Source: Nitrosomonas sp. (GTDB lineage: Bacteria; Pseudomonadota; Gammaproteobacteria; Burkholderiales; Nitrosomonadaceae). Taken from it: a DNA stretch of 64,000 nucleotides. The number at the start of each line of letters is the position of its first letter. Position 1 is the stretch's first letter. The notes under the pieces were generated by a model. The model was not told where the DNA came from. It did not search any database and saw nothing but the letters and a program-made list of their open reading frames with translations. Location of the stretch: contig JAMWZW010000012.1 in assembly GCA_024281995.1 (NCBI GenBank), positions 31,819-95,818 of the forward strand. The letters run 5' to 3'. Below are positions 44,516-58,505 of this stretch, in pieces. The position numbers were made by a program, and so were the translations under genes.

Positions 44516-45110
44516 ATGAAAGCAGCTGAATTCAAAGATTGGGAAGTAATTGAACTGCTTGAGCCCTTCCTTCGAGAAAGATTAGAAAGAAAAGCCGGTG
44601 CTGATACGATCATAGAATTGATTGAGCAAAGGCAAAATGATGAACGAATTTGTCCCTATCAGGGAACAGAGCTGTATCGGTGGAACAAGTGAGTTACAGC
44701 GCTATCGATGCCGCCACTGATCGATGTTTAACGCCCTCACGGCATTAATACGCCACAAAGACAAATGGTTTGATTATGAACAAGCGATGGTTCAAGGAGT
44801 AAGTGTACGTAAAGCAGCGGTCAGCTGCGGAGTAACCAAGAACACGAGCTTTAAATGGCGTCACCGTTTTCTGCGAGTGCCTGCAATCCATCAACTAACA
44901 AAATGGCATTATCAAGCTGACGAATGTATTTCTGCTCTTTAAGGGACAACATCATTTACCGAGAGCCGCACGCAAACGAGGCGGCAAAGCTGCCAAGCGA
45001 GGCACATCAAAAGAACAGATACCCGTGTTAGTGATACGTGATCGTCACGGTGAAACTGATGATTATACTCAAGTGCAGAATAAATCGGAACAGTACTTAT
45101 CCCTTTGTTA
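44516..45110 (+). pseudogene. IS1595-family transposase, decayed
   Basis: Pieces in several frames follow the family order. MKAAEFKDWEVIELLEPFLR opens it; ERICPYQGTELYRW and LQRYRCRH are a damaged zinc ribbon; TFNALTGTPLARLRHKDKW corresponds here to FNALTALIRHKDKWFDYEQA; MVQGVSVRKAAVSCGVTKN and FKWRHRFLRVPAIHQL follow. After a break come RKRGGKAAKRGTSKEQIPV and LVIRDRHGETDDYTQ. Frameshifts and stops are numerous. Related but weaker text may continue to about 45380, just before ftsB. Confidence 0.7.
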
Positions 45111-45390
45111 AATCTCCTTCCTTGCCCGTTTCCAACAAATCACCAGGAATGATTGTTCATGCCCAGGCATCGCTGCAGGCCAACGAGTTATTAGTACCAC
45201 ATTCAGAATGTTAATGCTTATGGCAGTCGGCTCAGGCAATGGATGGCGAAGTTCCATGGTGTCGCAACACGCTATTCGAGCTGATGGATGGCATAGAAAT
45301 CATTAACCGTCTCGGTCAAAAATTACACCAACGCTTTGTTTCCAAATGTCACTTGGAAAAACAAAGACAATTTCAACAATCTAGCCAAAA

Positions 45391-45671
45391 TTAAGGCTGT
45401 GCACCTTTGACAATCTGGAACAGGATTTCATCGTGTTTAACCATGCCAAGGTCGCTACGTGCGCGTTCCTCAATTGCCTCAAGTCCCTGTTTCAAATCAT
45501 TAACTTCTGCTTCAAGCATGCTATTGCGATCTTGTAATTTTAAATTGTTTTCACGCGCAGCAATTACATCTTGTTCGACTTGCCCGACTTTTATCCAGCT
45601 CGCTTTGCCGAGCCACAAAGGATATTGTAGCAACGCTATCAACACGAGTAGAACAAAAGCCAGGAGCTTCA

Positions 45672-45672
<1 letters not shown>
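45391..45672 (-). CDS. ftsB: Cell division protein FtsB
   Basis: A 93-residue bitopic protein. An N-terminal membrane helix (LLAFVLLVLIALLQYPLWLG) is followed by a periplasmic coiled coil (DVIAARENNLKLQDRNSMLE) and the conserved end GLEAIEERARSDLGMVKHDE. FtsB joins FtsL and FtsQ in the divisome and helps activate FtsWI. Its ATG overlaps the last base of the eno stop codon, as in the common eno-ftsB pair. Confidence 0.95.
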
Positions 45673-46988
<1,316 letters not shown>

Positions 46989-47059
46989 TTATTTCTGCTG
47001 TAACTGTAAGTAAGTTCGATTTTGAAATGAATTACTTTGATTAAAAGCGAAAAAATTAT

Positions 47060-48745
<1,686 letters not shown>

Positions 48746-48826
48746 CTATAGCAACCAGAATAAACCAAAGAAATAAACAGACAGCTTTTGCACAGCATTT
48801 GAGTGGACAGTATTACCCAATGTTTA

Positions 48827-49717
48827 TTAGCGAATTTCAGCAAGTAAAATATTCATCATGTGTTCGGCTTGATGGCGATAACTACTGCCAAAAAGGTTCA
48901 AATGATTCAGAATATGATAAAGATTATAGACTATTTTGCGGATATTATACCCCGAATCCAGCGGATAATCGCGTCGATATGCAGAATAAAAATCTGCTGA
49001 AAAGCCACCGAAAAGCTCAGTCATTGCAATATCAACTTCACGGTCACCATAATATACAGCAGGATCAAATAAAACCGGGTTATTCATAGTGTCAAAAGCA
49101 TAATTGCCACTCCACAAATCGCCATGCACTAGCGAAGGTACTGGTGATGATGTTATTACTTTATCCAGATCGCTGAGCAGTTGTTCTCCTAGTGTTTGCA
49201 GTTTGCCATTAAAGCCGTTAATTTTAGCGAGCTCTAGCTGATAAGCTAAGCGCTGAGTGCGCCAAAATTCAATCCAATTTGAAGAAGGAGTATTGATTTG
49301 CGTAGTTTTTCCAATCGTATTATTGCGAGTCCAGCCAAAATGCTTGGCGGTAGTACGATGCATGGCGGCCAGTTTTAATCCCAAATCTATTGCGTTGCCA
49401 CGGCTAGCTTTATCGATGTCGATATATTGGAGAACGAGCCAAGCATACTCTTTATTGAGCCCATAACAAACCGGCATAGGAATATGCAAAGTATGCGATT
49501 GGTAAATTTCCATTAAACCGGCCGCTTCGGCTTCAAACATTCGGAGTTCGTCTGGCGTATTTAATTTAACAAAATAACGTTGTTCATTGTCGCTGATGCA
49601 GTACGCCTGATTGATACAACCACCGCCGATAGGATGACTTTCTTTAACTGAGAATTGGCTATTGGTAGTTGCTGAGATTTGTGCACCGATGTCGTGCCAG
49701 GCTTCTATGTTAGTCAT
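48827..49717 (-). CDS. Fructosamine kinase family protein
   Basis: A 296-residue kinase with the aminoglycoside phosphotransferase-like fold. HPIGGGCINQAYCI forms the glycine loop, RYFVKLN the ATP-binding Lys, SLVHGDLWSGNYAF the catalytic HGD and VLFDPAVYYGDREVDIAMTE the metal-binding DPA motif. Family members phosphorylate ketosamines on glycated proteins or free ribulosamine and so start deglycation. It lies between argH and pyrG on the same strand. Confidence 0.92.
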   Translation of the reverse strand: MTNIEAWHDIGAQISATTNSQFSVKESHPIGGGCINQAYCISDNEQRYFVKLNTPDELRMFEAEAAGLMEIYQSHTLHIPMPVCYGLNKEYAWLVLQYIDIDKASRGNAIDLGLKLAAMHRTTAKHFGWTRNNTIGKTTQINTPSSNWIEFWRTQRLAYQLELAKINGFNGKLQTLGEQLLSDLDKVITSSPVPSLVHGDLWSGNYAFDTMNNPVLFDPAVYYGDREVDIAMTELFGGFSADFYSAYRRDYPLDSGYNIRKIVYNLYHILNHLNLFGSSYRHQAEHMMNILLAEIR

Positions 49718-49747
49718 ACAAACGAAAATTTTTGCTGTATTTGCTGG

Positions 49748-51166
49748 CTAACATAGCCATTGTTTGGCCTCATTAATAGCCGTTTGCACTTGATGGGATG
49801 CAGTTCCACCAGTATGTTTGCGGCTTTCCATCGAGCCTTCCAGCGTTAAATTGGCAAAAATATCGGGCTCAATATGTGATGAAAATTGCTGCAACTCACT
49901 TAATTCAAGGTCATTGAGATCGCAGCCTTGCTGTTCGGCAAATTGTACTGTTTTGGCTACTACTTCATGGGCATCGCGGAAAGGAATACCTTTTTTGACC
50001 AGATAATCGGCCAAATCAGTGGCGGTCGCATAACCCTGTAGTGCTGCTTGGCGCATGGCCTCTTGATTAACCTGAATGCCTGCGAGCATGTCAGTATAAA
50101 TTCGAAGCGTGTCCGTTAGCGTATCTACAGTATCAAACAATGGTTCTTTGTCTTCTTGATTATCTTTGTTATACGCCAGCGGCTGCGCTTTCATCAATGT
50201 CAGCAATGCAACCAAATGACCATTAATGCGGCCGGTTTTGCCGCGCACCAGTTCAGGAACATCCGGGTTCTTTTTTTGTGGCATGATGGACGAACCTGTG
50301 CAGAATCGATCGGCCAATTGGATAAAGCCGAATAAAGGATTCATCCATAAAATGAATTCTTCCGACATGCGCGATAGATGAGTCATAATTACAGCCGCAC
50401 AAGCACAGAATTCAATGGCAAAATCCCTGTCAGATACCGCATCCAGCGAGTTCTTACAAACTCCTTCAAAGCCAAGTATTTGTGCAACCAGTTCCCGATT
50501 AATCGGATAACTGGTGCCAGCCAATGCGGCAGCGCCCAGAGGGAGTTGGTTTACACGTTTGCGGCAGTCAATCAGTCTTTCGATATCGCGTTTTAACATT
50601 TCAAAATAAGCCATCAAGTGATGAGCGAAAGATATCGGCTGCGCTACCTGCAAATGTGTGAATCCAGGCATAACGGTGTGAATATGCTGTTGCGCCAGGT
50701 TGACAAGGGCCTGTAGCATGGCTTTAATTAAGTTGATGATGTTATCAATTGAAGCACGTAAAAATAAGCGAATATCTGTAGCTACCTGATCATTGCGCGA
50801 GCGCCCGGTATGTAATCGCTTGCCAGCATCGCCGATGAGTACGGTTAAACGTTTTTCGATATTCAAATGAACATCCTCAAGCTGCTGCGACCAGATAAAC
50901 TGGTGATTAAGAATTTCATTGCGAATTTGATGCAACCCTTGTTCAATCGCAGTTAAATCCTCGTTACTGATAATTCCCTGCGCTGCAAGCATTTTTGCGT
51001 GCGCTAATGACCCTTGAATATCGTACTCGGCAAGACGTTGATCAAAGTTAATCGATGCTGTATAGCGTTCTACCAGCTCTGAAACAGGCTCATTGAATCG
51101 TCCCGACCAATTTTTTTTGTCACTTTTTTGTTGTTGATCTTGTTCGAATGCTGAATCGTTACTCAT
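49748..51166 (-). CDS. argH: Argininosuccinate lyase
   Basis: A 472-residue fumarase/aspartase-superfamily enzyme releasing arginine and fumarate from argininosuccinate. Signature [20 protein letters not shown] holds the catalytic Ser loop; [19 protein letters not shown] and [20 protein letters not shown] are the other two conserved regions. The N-terminal 18 residues (Asp/Gln/Lys-rich) are an extension before [20 protein letters not shown]. Upstream gene of the argH-FN3K-pyrG-eno-ftsB minus-strand series. Confidence 0.96.
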   Translation of the reverse strand: MSNDSAFEQDQQQKSDKKNWSGRFNEPVSELVERYTASINFDQRLAEYDIQGSLAHAKMLAAQGIISNEDLTAIEQGLHQIRNEILNHQFIWSQQLEDVHLNIEKRLTVLIGDAGKRLHTGRSRNDQVATDIRLFLRASIDNIINLIKAMLQALVNLAQQHIHTVMPGFTHLQVAQPISFAHHLMAYFEMLKRDIERLIDCRKRVNQLPLGAAALAGTSYPINRELVAQILGFEGVCKNSLDAVSDRDFAIEFCACAAVIMTHLSRMSEEFILWMNPLFGFIQLADRFCTGSSIMPQKKNPDVPELVRGKTGRINGHLVALLTLMKAQPLAYNKDNQEDKEPLFDTVDTLTDTLRIYTDMLAGIQVNQEAMRQAALQGYATATDLADYLVKKGIPFRDAHEVVAKTVQFAEQQGCDLNDLELSELQQFSSHIEPDIFANLTLEGSMESRKHTGGTASHQVQTAINEAKQWLC

Positions 51167-51449
51167 CTTGTTGTTCTTATTTCTCGTTTTTACTTGGTAA
51201 TGAAGTGATTATAAACATAATGCTCGGTCAAATATAGAATGCCGCCATTTTTTAGTAATTGCTGTAACCCTTTTTGTTAAATATGCGCGTTTTATTAAAT
51301 ACCTTCAATAATGCTAATCATTCCAAGCAGATTTCGACTGTAAAGCAACAATGAGGTGATTTAATTGCTAGGTTTTACTTTTACTTCGCTTATGTTTAGT
51401 GGATAATTCGGCTTTCCTCTGTTACATCATCTACACAAGGAGTTATTTT

Positions 51450-52061
51450 ATGGCGGATCGAAACAAGCAAAATCAAAATGAGCAATCGAAAGCTGACACT
51501 TTTTTTTCAATGTTTGATGGCAAATTTGAATGGTTTGATAAAATTCCAGCGCAATTACCTACCAAATATATTGCGGTGCTTGTTGGGCTTATCGTATTAC
51601 TCTTTGCATGGAAAACCATTGCAGTTAGTAAAGTGGAATCTAACATGGCCAAGAAACTTGAGCATGAACGCGTTTTGATCACGCAACAAGCCAGAGAATA
51701 CGCCGATCAGCAATACATCAAAGAAGAGGAACGTTTTGGGCAGGTTTTATCGTGGGCAGTACGTAGCGAGCTGATTCGTAACAATCTTGATCAAATTGAC
51801 CAGTATCTAAGCGAAATCGTCAAAATGAGAGATACCGAAAGAGTAGTACTGATTAATGAAGAAGGTCAATTATTGGTTTCAACGGATAAACGACTTGAAG
51901 AAGCAAAAGCTGCCGAACTTTATCCTAAGGAAATCCTTGGCTTACAAAAAATATCAGTTAAATCTGATGTGGATGGTAAAAAAATACTTGTCATTCCAGT
52001 CATGGGATTGAATAAAAAAATTGCTACCGTTGTTGTCAGCTACAATTTAGCAAAGTTATAA
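51450..52061 (+). CDS. Single-pass membrane protein with Cache/PAS-like periplasmic part, unknown function
   Basis: A 203-residue protein from ATG 51450, chosen because AAGGAG lies 8-13 bases upstream; the frame is open further upstream to 51399. A polar N-terminal cytoplasmic segment is followed by one membrane helix (IAVLVGLIVLLFAWKTIAV, about 42-60), a helical linker (LITQQAREYADQQYIKEEER), and a C-terminal part RVVLINEEGQLLVSTDKRLE with the look of a small Cache/PAS sensor. No output domain (HAMP, kinase, MCP) is present. It ends at a strong terminator and is monocistronic. Function not recognised. Confidence 0.75.
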   Translation: MADRNKQNQNEQSKADTFFSMFDGKFEWFDKIPAQLPTKYIAVLVGLIVLLFAWKTIAVSKVESNMAKKLEHERVLITQQAREYADQQYIKEEERFGQVLSWAVRSELIRNNLDQIDQYLSEIVKMRDTERVVLINEEGQLLVSTDKRLEEAKAAELYPKEILGLQKISVKSDVDGKKILVIPVMGLNKKIATVVVSYNLAKL

Positions 52062-52096
52062 GCACAGCATTCTGACAAGTTTTTACTACTTTATCT

Positions 52097-52130
52097 AAAG
52101 GCCTTTGGTTTCTCAAAGGCCTTTTTCTTT
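52097..52130 (+). terminator. Rho-independent terminator
   Basis: AAAGGCCTTTG (52097-52107) pairs with CAAAGGCCTTT (52114-52124) around a 6-base loop, followed by TTCTTTT. It ends the monocistronic membrane-protein transcript and lies right before the end of the convergent murA. Confidence 0.88.
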
Positions 52131-52132
52131 TA

Positions 52133-53395
<1,263 letters not shown>

Positions 53396-53538
53396 TTAAT
53401 AAAAATTTGCAAAATTCTTGTTGAGTTGAATTGCGCCAAAGTTCACTGCATCATTACACAGTAGCAGATTGCAGATATTGTTTACGGGTGCCTACTATAT
53501 CGAACAAAAAATATTGAGTAAATTCATTAGGAGAAAAA

Positions 53539-53922
53539 ATGACAAAGCAAATAATCCATACGGTCGATGCGCCGCAGGCAATCGGTACCTATTCGCAGGC
53601 GATTCGCGTGAACGGGGGCAGTACCGTGTATTTATCGGGACAAATCGGATTGGATCCCATAAACATGCAAATGGCCGATGATATTGAGGCACAAATTCAA
53701 CAAGTATTTTCCAATTTGAAAGCCGTGGCAAAAGCAAGCGGCGGGAGCTTAAATGATATTGTCAAATTGAATATATTTCTAACCGATCTCAATAATTTTG
53801 CTCTGGTCAATGAGATTATGGCGAGTCATTTTAGCGAACCCTATCCGGCTCGTGCTGCAATTGGTGTCAACGCGCTGCCGCGTGGCGCATTGGTGGAAAT
53901 GGATGCAATCATGGTAGTGTAA
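53539..53922 (+). CDS. ridA: RidA family enamine/imine deaminase
   Basis: A 127-residue trimeric YjgF/YER057c/UK114 protein. [31 protein letters not shown] and [20 protein letters not shown] with the substrate-binding Arg are conserved. RidA hydrolyses reactive 2-aminoacrylate made by PLP enzymes such as threonine dehydratase. It has a GGAG ribosome site and is followed after 48 bp by recG, so the two are probably co-transcribed. Confidence 0.95.
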   Translation: MTKQIIHTVDAPQAIGTYSQAIRVNGGSTVYLSGQIGLDPINMQMADDIEAQIQQVFSNLKAVAKASGGSLNDIVKLNIFLTDLNNFALVNEIMASHFSEPYPARAAIGVNALPRGALVEMDAIMVV

Positions 53923-53970
53923 TCATTGCAATTCGGTTAATTGGTTAATGCGGGATAATTTCAACGTAGC

Positions 53971-56010
53971 ATGATCATCGGTACCGCGGTGCGAGAGAAA
54001 TTATCCCGCTTAGGCATTCGTACCGAGCTGGATTTGCTATTGCATTTTCCGATTCGCTATGAAGATGAAACCCATTTGTTTCTGATTGCCGATGCCCCTC
54101 GAGGACAAACGGTGCAGGTAGAAGGCGTGATCGTTAACACTGAAGTGATTGCTCGGCCTCGACGACAATTGGTTTGTCAGGTTGAAGACAGTAGCGGCAT
54201 TTTGGCAATGCGCTTTCTGAATTTTTATTCCAGTCAGATTAAAACCTATGCAGTGGGTAAGCGAGTACGGCTTTTGGGAGAAATTCGCAATGGTTTTTTT
54301 GGCGCAGAAATGGTGCACCCCAAGTGCCGCATCGTGCACGAAGGAGAATCATTGGCCGAAACAATGACCCCAATTTACCCTACCACTGCAGGTCTGACAC
54401 AGAAAATTTTAGCCAAATTGATCAAGCAAGTTCTGCAGAGTCCACAGACTTTACAAGCACTAGCTGAGACTTTGCCGGGCATGATCCTTAATCAATATCG
54501 TTTGATAAGTTTTCAAGACAGCGTGACATGCTTGCATAATCCGCCGCCCGAAGCATCGCTTGATGCATTGCAGTTACGAACGCATCCGGCTTGGCAACGT
54601 ATCAAGTTCGACGAGTTGTTGGCACAGCAACTATCAATGCGCTTGCATTACCGGCAGCGTCGCAGTCATGCTGCGCCAGTACTTGCACCGGTTAACAAAT
54701 TAACGCAACAATTTTTAGCGCAACTGCCATTCAAACTGACAGCCGCACAAATCAAAGCATTCACTGAAATCAGCCGTGATTTGGGCGCTGCGCATCCCAT
54801 GCAACGTTTATTGCAAGGCGATGTCGGCAGCGGCAAGACCATCGTCGCCGCTTTGGCGGCATTGCAAGCAATCGAGAATGGCTTCCAAGCAGCTATCATG
54901 GCACCGACTGAAATCCTTGCAGAGCAACATTATCAAAAGCTCGTTGCATGGTTTGAACCACTAGGAATAAGCATTGCCTGGCTATCCGGCAGCCAAAAAA
55001 AGAAACAAAAACAAGCGGTATTAGATGACATTGCGCTAGGTAGTGTACAGTTGGCTGTCGGGACACATGCGTTATTTCAAAATCAAGTATTGTTTCATCA
55101 ATTAGGGTTGGCGATTATCGATGAGCAACACCGGTTTGGCGTGCATCAGCGTTTAGCCTTACGACTGAAAGGATTGTGCTCCGATAGAGTTCCGCATCAG
55201 CTCATGATGAGTGCAACTCCGATACCACGCACACTTTCTATGAGTTATTTTGCCGATCTCGATGTATCGATTATCGATGAGCTGCCACCCGGACGGTCTC
55301 CGATACTAACCAAATTAGTCGCTGACGATCGTCGTGATGAAATCATCACACGCATACGCCATGCTTGCGAGCAAGGAAAACAAGTATATTGGGTGTGTCC
55401 GTTGATCGAAGAATCGGAAACGCTGCAATTACAAACTGCGGTGGAAACGCATGGCAATTTATGCAAAGTTTTTCCGCATTTAAATATTGGCCTTGTGCAT
55501 GGCCGCTTAACAACGCAGGAGAAAGCCGCAGTCATGCATGCGTTCAAGCAAGGCGAAACGCAATTGCTAGTCGCTACTACCGTGATTGAGGTAGGAGTTG
55601 ATGTTCCCAACGCATCCTTGATGATAATAGAAAATGCCGAACGCATGGGATTATCGCAATTGCATCAATTGCGTGGGCGAATCGGACGGGGTTCGGAAGC
55701 CAGCGTTTGTATTTTAATGTTTCAACAACCTGTGTCGGAAATTGCCCGCAAGCGGCTCAAAATCATTTTTGAGCATACCGATGGTTTCGAAATTGCTCGC
55801 CAGGACTTATTATTAAGAGGACCTGGTGAATTTCTTGGAGCGCGGCAAAGTGGCGTACCCATGTTGCGTTTTGCCGATGTAGAGCAAGATAAAGCGCTTC
55901 TTTCAGCAACACATGCAGCAGCGGATAAAATGCTTAACGACTATCCGGAGTTAGTGCAACAACATATTGAACGCTGGCTAGGCGACAAAATTGAATGTTT
56001 GCGGGTATGA
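53971..56010 (+). CDS. recG: ATP-dependent DNA helicase RecG
   Basis: A 679-residue superfamily 2 helicase that remodels stalled forks and Holliday junctions. The N-terminal wedge domain is present (LSRLGIRTELDLLLHFPIRY). Walker A is LLQGDVGSGKTIVAAL, motif II LAIIDEQHRFGVHQRLALR (DEQH, usual for RecG), motif III MSATPIPRTL, and motif VI QLHQLRGRIGRG. It begins at the ATG 53971 after an in-frame stop, so it is about a dozen residues shorter at the N-terminus than E. coli RecG. Confidence 0.96.
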   Translation: MIIGTAVREKLSRLGIRTELDLLLHFPIRYEDETHLFLIADAPRGQTVQVEGVIVNTEVIARPRRQLVCQVEDSSGILAMRFLNFYSSQIKTYAVGKRVRLLGEIRNGFFGAEMVHPKCRIVHEGESLAETMTPIYPTTAGLTQKILAKLIKQVLQSPQTLQALAETLPGMILNQYRLISFQDSVTCLHNPPPEASLDALQLRTHPAWQRIKFDELLAQQLSMRLHYRQRRSHAAPVLAPVNKLTQQFLAQLPFKLTAAQIKAFTEISRDLGAAHPMQRLLQGDVGSGKTIVAALAALQAIENGFQAAIMAPTEILAEQHYQKLVAWFEPLGISIAWLSGSQKKKQKQAVLDDIALGSVQLAVGTHALFQNQVLFHQLGLAIIDEQHRFGVHQRLALRLKGLCSDRVPHQLMMSATPIPRTLSMSYFADLDVSIIDELPPGRSPILTKLVADDRRDEIITRIRHACEQGKQVYWVCPLIEESETLQLQTAVETHGNLCKVFPHLNIGLVHGRLTTQEKAAVMHAFKQGETQLLVATTVIEVGVDVPNASLMIIENAERMGLSQLHQLRGRIGRGSEASVCILMFQQPVSEIARKRLKIIFEHTDGFEIARQDLLLRGPGEFLGARQSGVPMLRFADVEQDKALLSATHAAADKMLNDYPELVQQHIERWLGDKIECLRV

Positions 56011-56053
56011 ACATACGTGACTAAAGGCAATGCCGACCTATCTGGGCTCCAGT

Positions 56054-56932
56054 TCAGCATTGTGACAAATGGCTAATCAATCTGGTTTGCTTATGCCGTT
56101 GCCATGCCATTTCCTTTTTTATTACCTCATTGATAATTTGTAGCACATCACTAATATTTACAGGTACGGATTTTTCTTGCTCCAAGTGATGCGTATTCCC
56201 GCTTAAAATAGCGTAAGGCAGTTGCCCGCGCTGATAGTAACACCATATTTCGGTAGCATAATCGGTTTTTGCCAGCTCTGGACAAAATCGGCTGAAGTAA
56301 GCCGTTAAATTATCTACATCACGTTTGATGATGGTACGAGCCGAGTGATTATTAGCCGCACTAACCGCCTGGGGTAAGTCGATAATTACTGGGCCACTGC
56401 TGCCTACGAGCACGTTATATTGTGATAAATCACCGTGTACAATTCCGGCACAGAGCATTTTTACAATCTGTTTGATGAGTATTCGATGATATTCACGTGC
56501 TTGTTTTGGTGTCAGTATTAAATCACTCAAACGTGAAGCTACATTTCCTTCTGAATCTGTAATAAGTTCCATGAGCAATACACCGGCAAAAAAATTATAG
56601 AACTTAGGAACTCGTATACCGGAAGTTTCAAGGCGACATAACATATCGACTTCAGTCGATTGCCATGCTTCCTCGTGTAATTGTTGCTCAGAATGACTCA
56701 ACTTTTCCATGATTCGGGTGCGTCTGCTATTTTTAACCCTGCGATCATCAATATAAGAAAATCGCGATAGAAAATTGCGTTTGTTAGTTTCCTTATATAC
56801 CTTAGCACAGCGAATATCGTTACCGCAGCGTACCATGTAAATCATGCCTTCTTTGCCGGTCATTAATTGACACAATACATCATCAATCATACCTTCTTCG
56901 ATGAGGGGTTCTAGTCGTTTTGGTATTTTCAT
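56054..56932 (-). CDS. RIO1-type serine/threonine protein kinase
   Basis: A 292-residue atypical kinase. GKEGMIYMVRCGNDIRCAKV gives the nucleotide-binding Lys, and IVHGDLSQYNVLVGSSGPVI with the following IDLPQAV holds the catalytic and metal-binding Asp residues. Bacterial RIO-like kinases have been linked to stress responses and translation, but their substrates are mostly unknown. Convergent with recG, no operon partner seen. Confidence 0.88.
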   Translation of the reverse strand: MKIPKRLEPLIEEGMIDDVLCQLMTGKEGMIYMVRCGNDIRCAKVYKETNKRNFLSRFSYIDDRRVKNSRRTRIMEKLSHSEQQLHEEAWQSTEVDMLCRLETSGIRVPKFYNFFAGVLLMELITDSEGNVASRLSDLILTPKQAREYHRILIKQIVKMLCAGIVHGDLSQYNVLVGSSGPVIIDLPQAVSAANNHSARTIIKRDVDNLTAYFSRFCPELAKTDYATEIWCYYQRGQLPYAILSGNTHHLEQEKSVPVNISDVLQIINEVIKKEMAWQRHKQTRLISHLSQC

Positions 56933-57342
56933 AAGCTTAATGCAAGCGCATGATGTTTTTTCAAGCGCTTCACAATCTCCTCTGTTTACGTCAGAAAAAT
57001 ATAGTGAGTGTTATCATCGTGGTGTTTGCTATCTATTTAGTATTAGTCAACCACGCTGAGTAAATTGTAAGGAGGATAATTTCTTTTGAAAATGTGACAA
57101 ATTGTCGCGCGGCAAATTGCCGCATGGCACCGCAAAGGAATATAAATTGGAATGTGTTGCAGTGTTTCTCGATTGAATGACTCGGTTATTTTTACCTCCC
57201 TAGAGTAATAAATCGTTATAGAATTAAAAAAACCTGCATCATTTATTAAAAATTGTCACCTGCCTATTTACCCTATGAACCATAAATCTTAATAAATTTT
57301 GGGATATGGCGGAACACGATAATCATTAGCTGAGGGAGTTTT
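56933..57342. other. Intergenic region with near-palindrome, no gene
   Basis: About 410 bases between divergent genes. It contains GCGGCAA-A-TTGCCGC at 57109-57123, a 7-bp-arm hairpin or operator-like site of unknown role. The HD-GYP gene has a GAGGGAG ribosome site near 57333. No clear promoter boxes were identified. Confidence 0.45.
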
Positions 57343-58491
57343 ATGGAAAAGGAAGAAGACCTTTTTACGCATCAGGATACTTTGGCTAATTTACATGAGA
57401 ACTTGCCATTGACTGAAAAGCTGCGCTTCCTGCACCAAGTGATTCGTCAGGATTTTTCCTTTATAGACCGCCTGGCGATTGCACTTTTTGACGAGCAAAC
57501 TGAGATGCTAAAAACTTACACGCATAGCACGGAAGGCAGTGACAATCCGGTAACCACTTACGAAGCACCGCTGAGCGCGGCGCCTTCATTACGCACCATC
57601 ATCGAGCATCGCCGTCCACGCTTGGTACAGGATCTTAATATTTTCTCGCATGGCACGCATGAACATACCAAGCGCATCGCGGCTCGAGGCTATAGATCCA
57701 GCTATACGATGCCACTTTATCAAAGTGGCGCTTTCATTGGCTTTCTGTTTTTTAATTCGTTACAAGAACACCCTTTTACACTCGCCACTTTGCGCCAGAT
57801 CGACATTTATGGCCATCTCATCGCACTTATGGTGATTAATGAGTTAACGGCCATACGCACCTTGCTTGCTGCAGTGCGCGCGGCGCGCAGCATGACACAT
57901 TACCGTGATCTTGAAACCGGTTCACACATTGATCGGACGGCCCACTATGCCCGTTTGATCGCACGCAAACTCGCTGCATCTTATAAAATCTCTGATGAGC
58001 AGATTGAACATATTTTTTTATTTTCACCGATGCACGATGTCGGCAAGATTGGCATTCCCGATAATATTCTGCGTAAACCCAGCAAACTAAATGACAACGA
58101 GTTTGATGTTATGAAAACTCACCCGGAGAAAGGTCGCGAAATTATCGATTCCGTGCTTAAGGATTTCAGTTTAGGCACATTTGGCCATGTTGATATTTTA
58201 CGCAATATTGCCGAATATCATCATGAAGCCATCGATGGCAGCGGTTATCCTAAGGGTTTAAAGGGTGAAGAAATTCCTATCGAAGCACGCATCAGTGCCG
58301 TGGCTGATGTGTTTGATGCATTGACCTCGCGCCGTTCTTATAAAGCGGCGTGGAGTAACGAGGAAGCTTTTGCCGTACTGCGGAAAATGTCCAACTCAAA
58401 ACTGGATCGTGATTGTGTAGAAGCACTGATTAGTAATGTCGATAAGGTATTGGAGATACAACAGCATTTTCGTGATGACGAATTGATCTGA
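57343..58491 (+). CDS. GAF-HD-GYP c-di-GMP phosphodiesterase
   Basis: A 382-residue soluble protein. An N-terminal GAF-like domain (about 20-165) precedes an HD-GYP domain with HYRDLETGSHIDRTAHYARL, FSPMHDVGKIGIPDNILRKP, the H-H pair in EYHHEAIDGSGYPKGLKGEE (GYP motif) and ISAVADVFDALTSRRSYK. All metal-binding residues appear intact, so hydrolysis of c-di-GMP is expected. It complements the two GGDEF enzymes and YcgR in the same window, although it is about 19 kb away from them. Confidence 0.92.
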   Translation: MEKEEDLFTHQDTLANLHENLPLTEKLRFLHQVIRQDFSFIDRLAIALFDEQTEMLKTYTHSTEGSDNPVTTYEAPLSAAPSLRTIIEHRRPRLVQDLNIFSHGTHEHTKRIAARGYRSSYTMPLYQSGAFIGFLFFNSLQEHPFTLATLRQIDIYGHLIALMVINELTAIRTLLAAVRAARSMTHYRDLETGSHIDRTAHYARLIARKLAASYKISDEQIEHIFLFSPMHDVGKIGIPDNILRKPSKLNDNEFDVMKTHPEKGREIIDSVLKDFSLGTFGHVDILRNIAEYHHEAIDGSGYPKGLKGEEIPIEARISAVADVFDALTSRRSYKAAWSNEEAFAVLRKMSNSKLDRDCVEALISNVDKVLEIQQHFRDDELI

Positions 58492-58505
58492 GTGATTATC
58501 TGCTA

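Noticed and set aside
44724-44942. Possible small independent HTH protein
   Set aside because: The text is the middle of a decayed IS1595 transposase (VRKAAVSCGVTKN), not a free gene.
57290-57335. Sigma-28-like TAAA with CGATAA before the HD-GYP gene
   Set aside because: The spacing between the boxes is well over the 15 bases required, so the match is not meaningful.
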